Shown in pieces: positions 60,235 through 64,000 of a stretch of 64,000 nt of DNA. A program made the position numbers and the translations under genes. Every line of letters starts with the position of its first letter. The first letter of the stretch is position 1. Under the pieces are notes generated by a model. The model was not told where the DNA came from. It saw nothing but the letters and a program-made list of their open reading frames with translations, and ran no database searches. This DNA comes from Torreya grandis (lineage: Eukaryota > Streptophyta > Pinopsida > Cupressales > Taxaceae): assembly GCA_037957365.1 (NCBI GenBank), contig JARHVA010001191.1, positions 941,001-1,005,000 of the forward strand, given 5' to 3'.

Positions 60235-61425
60235 TGAATTAACTTTTTAGGGTTATGGAGTGTGAGTCCTAGGTTGTTAAAAGGTCTGAGTAAAAAAAAT
60301 TAGGGTATAAAATATGCAATAAATATAACCACTAACTTGTAAAATAACTAATCTAAACTAATATTTATAATAATAACAATGAATGAGACAAACAAATACT
60401 TAGTTGGAAACTACCTAAGGTGGAGTATATAAAGGCTAAAAACTAGTATATGATTTAGTCTAAGTGTCAAAAATAGGATCTATGTGTCAAAAACACTCTT
60501 AGATAATAGTACCCTACCCTGGTTATTAGCATTTTGGTGATAGTGTCCTCTATATAGGAACTATTCCAAGCTTTTGGGAACACCTGTGTTTGAGGTTACT
60601 GAGCCTGTTTCTATGTGGATAAACCTTGATTTGTTGTTTATGACCTATTATGACTGATTTTGTATACAAACCCTAGAATTGCATGTGTTTAGGGCATTTG
60701 AATTGGCACAAGTAGTAAATGTGTGGTGTTAGTTGGGTAGCTTGGACATCCTCAACACCCCATTGTGATGAGAGTTGCCTACTTACCAATATGCCAAGGA
60801 AGGATCAACCTTGATGTAGTTCTCCTCACCTATGTACTGGTGCAAGTGTAATTGAAGATATTATGAATGTTGTTTTGAGTGATGATTGAGGCTATAAATA
60901 TAAGTATTCTAAGCTTATAAAGGTTTTAGATGACTACATCTAGAAGTAGGTAGAATAGGGATTAATAACCTTGATTTATGCACAACTTGTTCTAAGCTTG
61001 TTCATGTGTTTTTGCATATGATTTCCATCTAGTGGATAAAGATCTAAAATTCATTTATATATACTAATTTTATCCTTGTGCATGGTTTTAAATATGTCTA
61101 GGATGACCTTAGGTACTTTATAATTGAAAAGATATCCATTGGAACTCAAAACATAGATAAGGAAAATAATGCCCAAATAGGACAATATCATTGTGGCATT
61201 GTTGTACACTTATGTTGCTAGTGTCATGTGGTATAACTTAAATCACTAGGGGCATGGATGCCTAAGGAAGGGTCTGGGACTATTTTTGAGATGTCTAAGG
61301 ATGTGTGTTGCCCATATGAAAGCTGGATAAGTGTTTAAATAGACCCTAGGATAGGTATAGGGATAAGCTAAGAATGAGTGGTCTTAAGTAACACTCTAAG
61401 CACTCAAATGTCATTTTTATATAGG
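60235..61425 (-). repeat. LTR C (truncated 5' LTR)
   Basis: Left edge TGAATTAACTTTTTAGGG; colinear with B 53667-54860. Similarity then stops abruptly, and the next bases belong to a pol fragment. Confidence 0.85.
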
Positions 61426-61510
61426 TAGAGGAGAAGTGGTATGTTAGGTGTTGGTGGACCATTGTTATAATTGTATTAGGAAGGGTTGTGGAGTGTAAGA
61501 CATAAATATA
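61426..61510 (-). pseudogene. pol: Fragment of gypsy RT/RNase H linker
   Basis: The minus strand reads GPPTPNIPLLLYL, the P-T-P-G-R-P-L-x-L-Y-L segment at the RNase H border of Tat-type pol. The bases match 50690-50735 (AGAGGAGAAGTGGT identical). Confidence 0.6.
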
Positions 61511-61654
61511 AAAAATAGGAAGTTGGTGATAAAGTCAAGAAGTAAATGGACACAGTGTTAAAAGTTAAGAATAATGAATGAGTTATTAAATCAAAAACAT
61601 ATAAACCAATAGAATAAATCATAAATAACTTAAAAATAATATAAATATTAAAAA

Positions 61655-61913
61655 AAACAATTTAAAGTAAATAAAAATAAAGCATTAACAAGATAAATAA
61701 AAGAAAATTAAAATTTCATGATAATGAAAATGAAAATGAAGGTGAGGAAACAATAGTGGAGAATTCCTGTGAAATTAGATCTAAATAAAAAAATTTAAAT
61801 TAAATTAAAACAAGGCATTGGTAAGAGAAACAATATAAAATTAAAACTTCATGGTAATTAAAATGAAGGTGAGGAAACAATGATAGAGAATTTCTATGAA
61901 ATTTGATCCAAAA
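61655..61913. repeat. Two-unit tandem duplication, about 120-130 bp
   Basis: 61660-61787 and 61793-61913 share AAATGAAGGTGAGGAAACAAT, GAGAATT(C/T)CT and GTGAAAT/ATGAAATT(A/T)GATC in the same order. Confidence 0.75.
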
Positions 61914-63398
61914 AAAAATCATGTCCGATAAATGATGTTAATTTTGTAGTAACCATTTTATAAACTTAATCATGTACTTACCTTATTTGCTTCCTATAAT
62001 CCCAAATTTCATGTAATTTCACCATTTGGATGAAATGTGTTGAAAATCAACATAACAAAGTGTATATTTTTCACCTCTATAAACATGATGTATATTTAAT
62101 TTTTTTTGGTAAACTATATCAAATGTAATGAAATATTAGATGGATCATCAAATATTTTATAGGTTACAATGTTTAATCAATAAAAAATATTCATATAAAT
62201 ATGGGAGACTTTTCAAATTCCATTTATAATTACTTAATAAAATCTTGGTCCAAAACCTTATTGAATAGAGACAAGCAATTTTTTGTAAAAGATGTAGTTT
62301 ATTTATGACCTTCACATATCCTTTACGTTCTCTTTTCAATGAAAACTTAAATATCAATCTTTGTCAATATATATTAGTATGGTTGTACATGGTAATACCA
62401 TTGGTTGAAATAAAACCATTATTTTTATTGATTAATCATGAAAATCAATCTAGACCATAAAATCTTTCTGATCAATCACATGAGATGAATGATCATATTA
62501 TTGTTCTATTTTGACCCCCCCATATGAATATGGCCACCAATAAATATGTTGGGTGAAAACTCATAGGTGACATTAAAATATGATTTTATTATCTCATTAA
62601 CTTCTTAGTCACATTTTAATATCATAAGTTACTTATCTTCTCATATCTCAAACTAGTGCAAGGGTTCTAAAGTACACACATGGACCAAATAGGCCCATCA
62701 TTATATAGATTCACACCTAATATATTCTTTACATATTCCAAATGACCTGCCTCATGGTGTTATTGTACAAACATGTGACAAAGTCTGTGGATGTCAAGCA
62801 TAACAAAATGTAGTTTATAAAACAAAGTTTTTGTGCCAAATTTTGTACTCATATCCCACCATTGTGGTCTTGGAAAATCTTGGTAGACTCATTGAGTGAT
62901 AGCATGTTTGTCACAAGTATAAATTGATGAGTCAAGTCAACTCACCCATTATATAAACTCAATTAGAGTTTCATGTCTCAAATAATCTAAACCACATCCT
63001 ATGAATATTTCCAAACTTGATTTTTCCAAGTTGCTTATAGCTAAATGGCATAAGAAATATTAGGAATAAGATGACATCCTTGTATTTCTCAATTGAAAAT
63101 ATATGGATTTATCTATCAGTAATTGACTACATTGATATCTTCAATGTGCATGAAAAATTATTTATTTTTCCTCCATCTTCTGATATTTAATTCCTACCAA
63201 TCATAAAGTGTTTCCCATAGCTTATTTTAAACTTATCTTCTAATTATGTTATCTTGTGTTTAAAATCTTGAAATTGGTCGATATTTCAACTACCATGGAT
63301 AACCATGTATGAAATTAAATTATTCATGGACATGCACAAATTTAAAATTCTTGTCTTTGAAGAAAATTTTAAATAAACAAATAATACATGTAACCAAA
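61914..63398. other. No gene recognised; 3' flank of WAT1-like exon
   Basis: AT-rich with short frames only. It may contain the 3' untranslated region of the minus-strand gene that ends at 63399. Confidence 0.45.
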
Positions 63399-63725
63399 TT
63401 ACATATTGAGATGTGATTTATCACCTTGAACAGGCATAAAAGTGCATCTATCATGTTCAAATATAAACCCAATTAATTCAATGTTTTTTGTTTTGCCCAA
63501 TAATAGAGCATAGAGGCCTCCCACAATTAAAATTTCACCACCCATACTTTCTTCATGAAGTATATCTTGAATAATGATGATGGCCATTACTACATCAGTC
63601 ACTATCAACAATGGAGTGAGCATTGCCAAAGGTAACATAACTGCCAAGTCACTATTAAAATGGATTGAACATTTCCAAAAAGAAACATCACCATGTTTGA
63701 ACATAAATAACAAGCCATAAACCAA
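63399..63725 (-). CDS. WAT1/EamA-type transporter, C-terminal exon (partial gene)
   Basis: A 108-codon open frame on the minus strand resembles the C-terminal end of plant WAT1-related (nodulin MtN21/EamA) membrane transporters. AMLTPLLIVTDVVMAIIIIQ corresponds to the penultimate membrane helix (family form MFxPL...A). DILHEESMGGEILIVGGLYA then LLLGKTKN corresponds to the last helix and the conserved G-x-x-Y-x-x-x-W-G-K-x-K/x end (Trp is Leu here). The upstream residues 1-28 do not fit the family well and may be intron read-through. The tail continues about 30 residues to the stop. The rest of the gene would lie to the right, beyond the window. It is free of stops, unlike its neighbours, but the W-to-L change and odd N-terminus allow for a pseudogene. 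Confidence 0.6.
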   Translation of the reverse strand: MVYGLLFMFKHGDVSFWKCSIHFNSDLAVMLPLAMLTPLLIVTDVVMAIIIIQDILHEESMGGEILIVGGLYALLLGKTKNIELIGFIFEHDRCTFMPVQGDKSHLNM

Positions 63726-64000
63726 AAAATTTATTGTTAAAGGAGGAAGGCTATATTAATGTTTAAATGAGTTAGGCTAAGTTGAAACCTGAATGAAATT
63801 ATATGTGGAAGATTACTTGAACTCAAAAAATGCTTAGTTGGGATATGTTTTATGTAAATATAAAGCAACACATATTTCTTGATATTGACTAAAATAACTC
63901 AACAAAGAATAAGAGAATAAAAAGAGTATTCCACATGGTAGTGTTTGATACAGTTCCTCAAAATAGGAAGGAACTGTCACAACATCCACATTTCTCCAAC
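63726..64000. other. Possible intron upstream of the WAT1-like exon
   Basis: No coding match was seen. On the minus strand it precedes the transporter exon and would be intronic if the gene is intact. Confidence 0.35.

Larger units (their letters stand above)
45430..61425 (-). mobile_element. Tandem complex of Tat-type Ty3/gypsy elements (three LTR copies)
   Basis: Three direct copies of one LTR lie at 45430-48483 (A), 53667-57511 (B) and 60235-61425 (C, truncated). On the minus strand the order is C, gag, protease, B, protease, RT, RNase H, second RNase H, integrase, A. Each internal unit lacks what the other has, apart from a duplicated protease. This is not a single element interrupted by a solo LTR, because both internal units carry a protease end. 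Dual RNase H and long LTRs point to the Tat (Ogre-like) lineage. Confidence 0.82.

Noticed and set aside
1..64000. tRNA, rRNA or snoRNA genes
   Set aside because: No cloverleaf with T-loop GGTTCRA and no rRNA-like conserved blocks were seen; the GGTATCAGAGC words are retroelement PBSs.

Overview
The window reads as plant nuclear DNA: strongly AT-rich, almost devoid of intact long genes, and built mostly from decayed LTR retrotransposons of plant lineages, with short host-type gene remnants between them (a MULE/SWIM transposase-like locus with introns and a WAT1-like transporter exon). The density and age of the LTR elements suit a large-genome plant, but the species cannot be named from sequence alone. 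Nearly every in-frame stop in the recognisable frames is what one C-to-T (or G-to-A) change would make from CAG, CAA, CGA or TGG, as expected of long-methylated, silenced DNA.

Layout. 1-2790: no gene seen. 2796-7396: a complete-ended Ty1/copia element (822-bp LTRs, TSD ctatt, initiator-Met PBS, PPT), the youngest and GC-richest item here, internally deleted yet keeping long open frames and a replaced YVDD box. 8290-9310: a gag-like remnant; 9365-9570: a large microsatellite between 40-bp direct repeats. 10591-16089: a Ty3/gypsy chromovirus (LTRs about 0.32 kb, TSD gagca) ending in a chromodomain. 16200-17050: a diffuse repeat of a GGTTGATGTAGT-like word in both orientations. 17139-19036: a decayed, apparently spliced gene that I do not recognise. 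19411-19680: a 46-bp minisatellite. 20880-21156: a 277-bp miniature LTR element (64-bp LTRs) on the minus strand. 22206-25375: a pair of direct repeats enclosing a minus-strand decayed frame of unknown family.

About 26.0-39.5 kb: a very large degenerate Ty3/gypsy element, with gag (three zinc knuckles), protease, RT, RNase H, integrase and then about 3.5 kb of extra coding-like sequence before the 3' LTR. 41.17-43.57 kb: MULE-type transposase remnant with a SWIM finger and intron-like gaps. 43.8-44.8 kb: dinucleotide tract and degenerate tandem repeats.

45.4-61.4 kb: a minus-strand tandem complex LTR-pol-LTR-gag/protease-LTR of a Tat-type gypsy family with LTRs up to about 3.85 kb; one internal unit has lost gag, the other has lost pol, and no matching TSD is visible, so recombination between related copies is the likeliest origin. 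Just beyond the truncated third LTR is a sliver of RT/RNase H-linker sequence from the same kind of element. 63399-63725 (minus): the last exon of a WAT1/EamA-type transporter, open and free of stops, followed by the end of the window.

No RNA genes, CRISPR arrays or bacterial-type operons were seen. The best candidates for something undescribed are the miniature LTR element, the copia derivative with its GACGTC-like arrays, the unrecognised spliced gene at 17.1-19.0 kb and the motif field just upstream of it.
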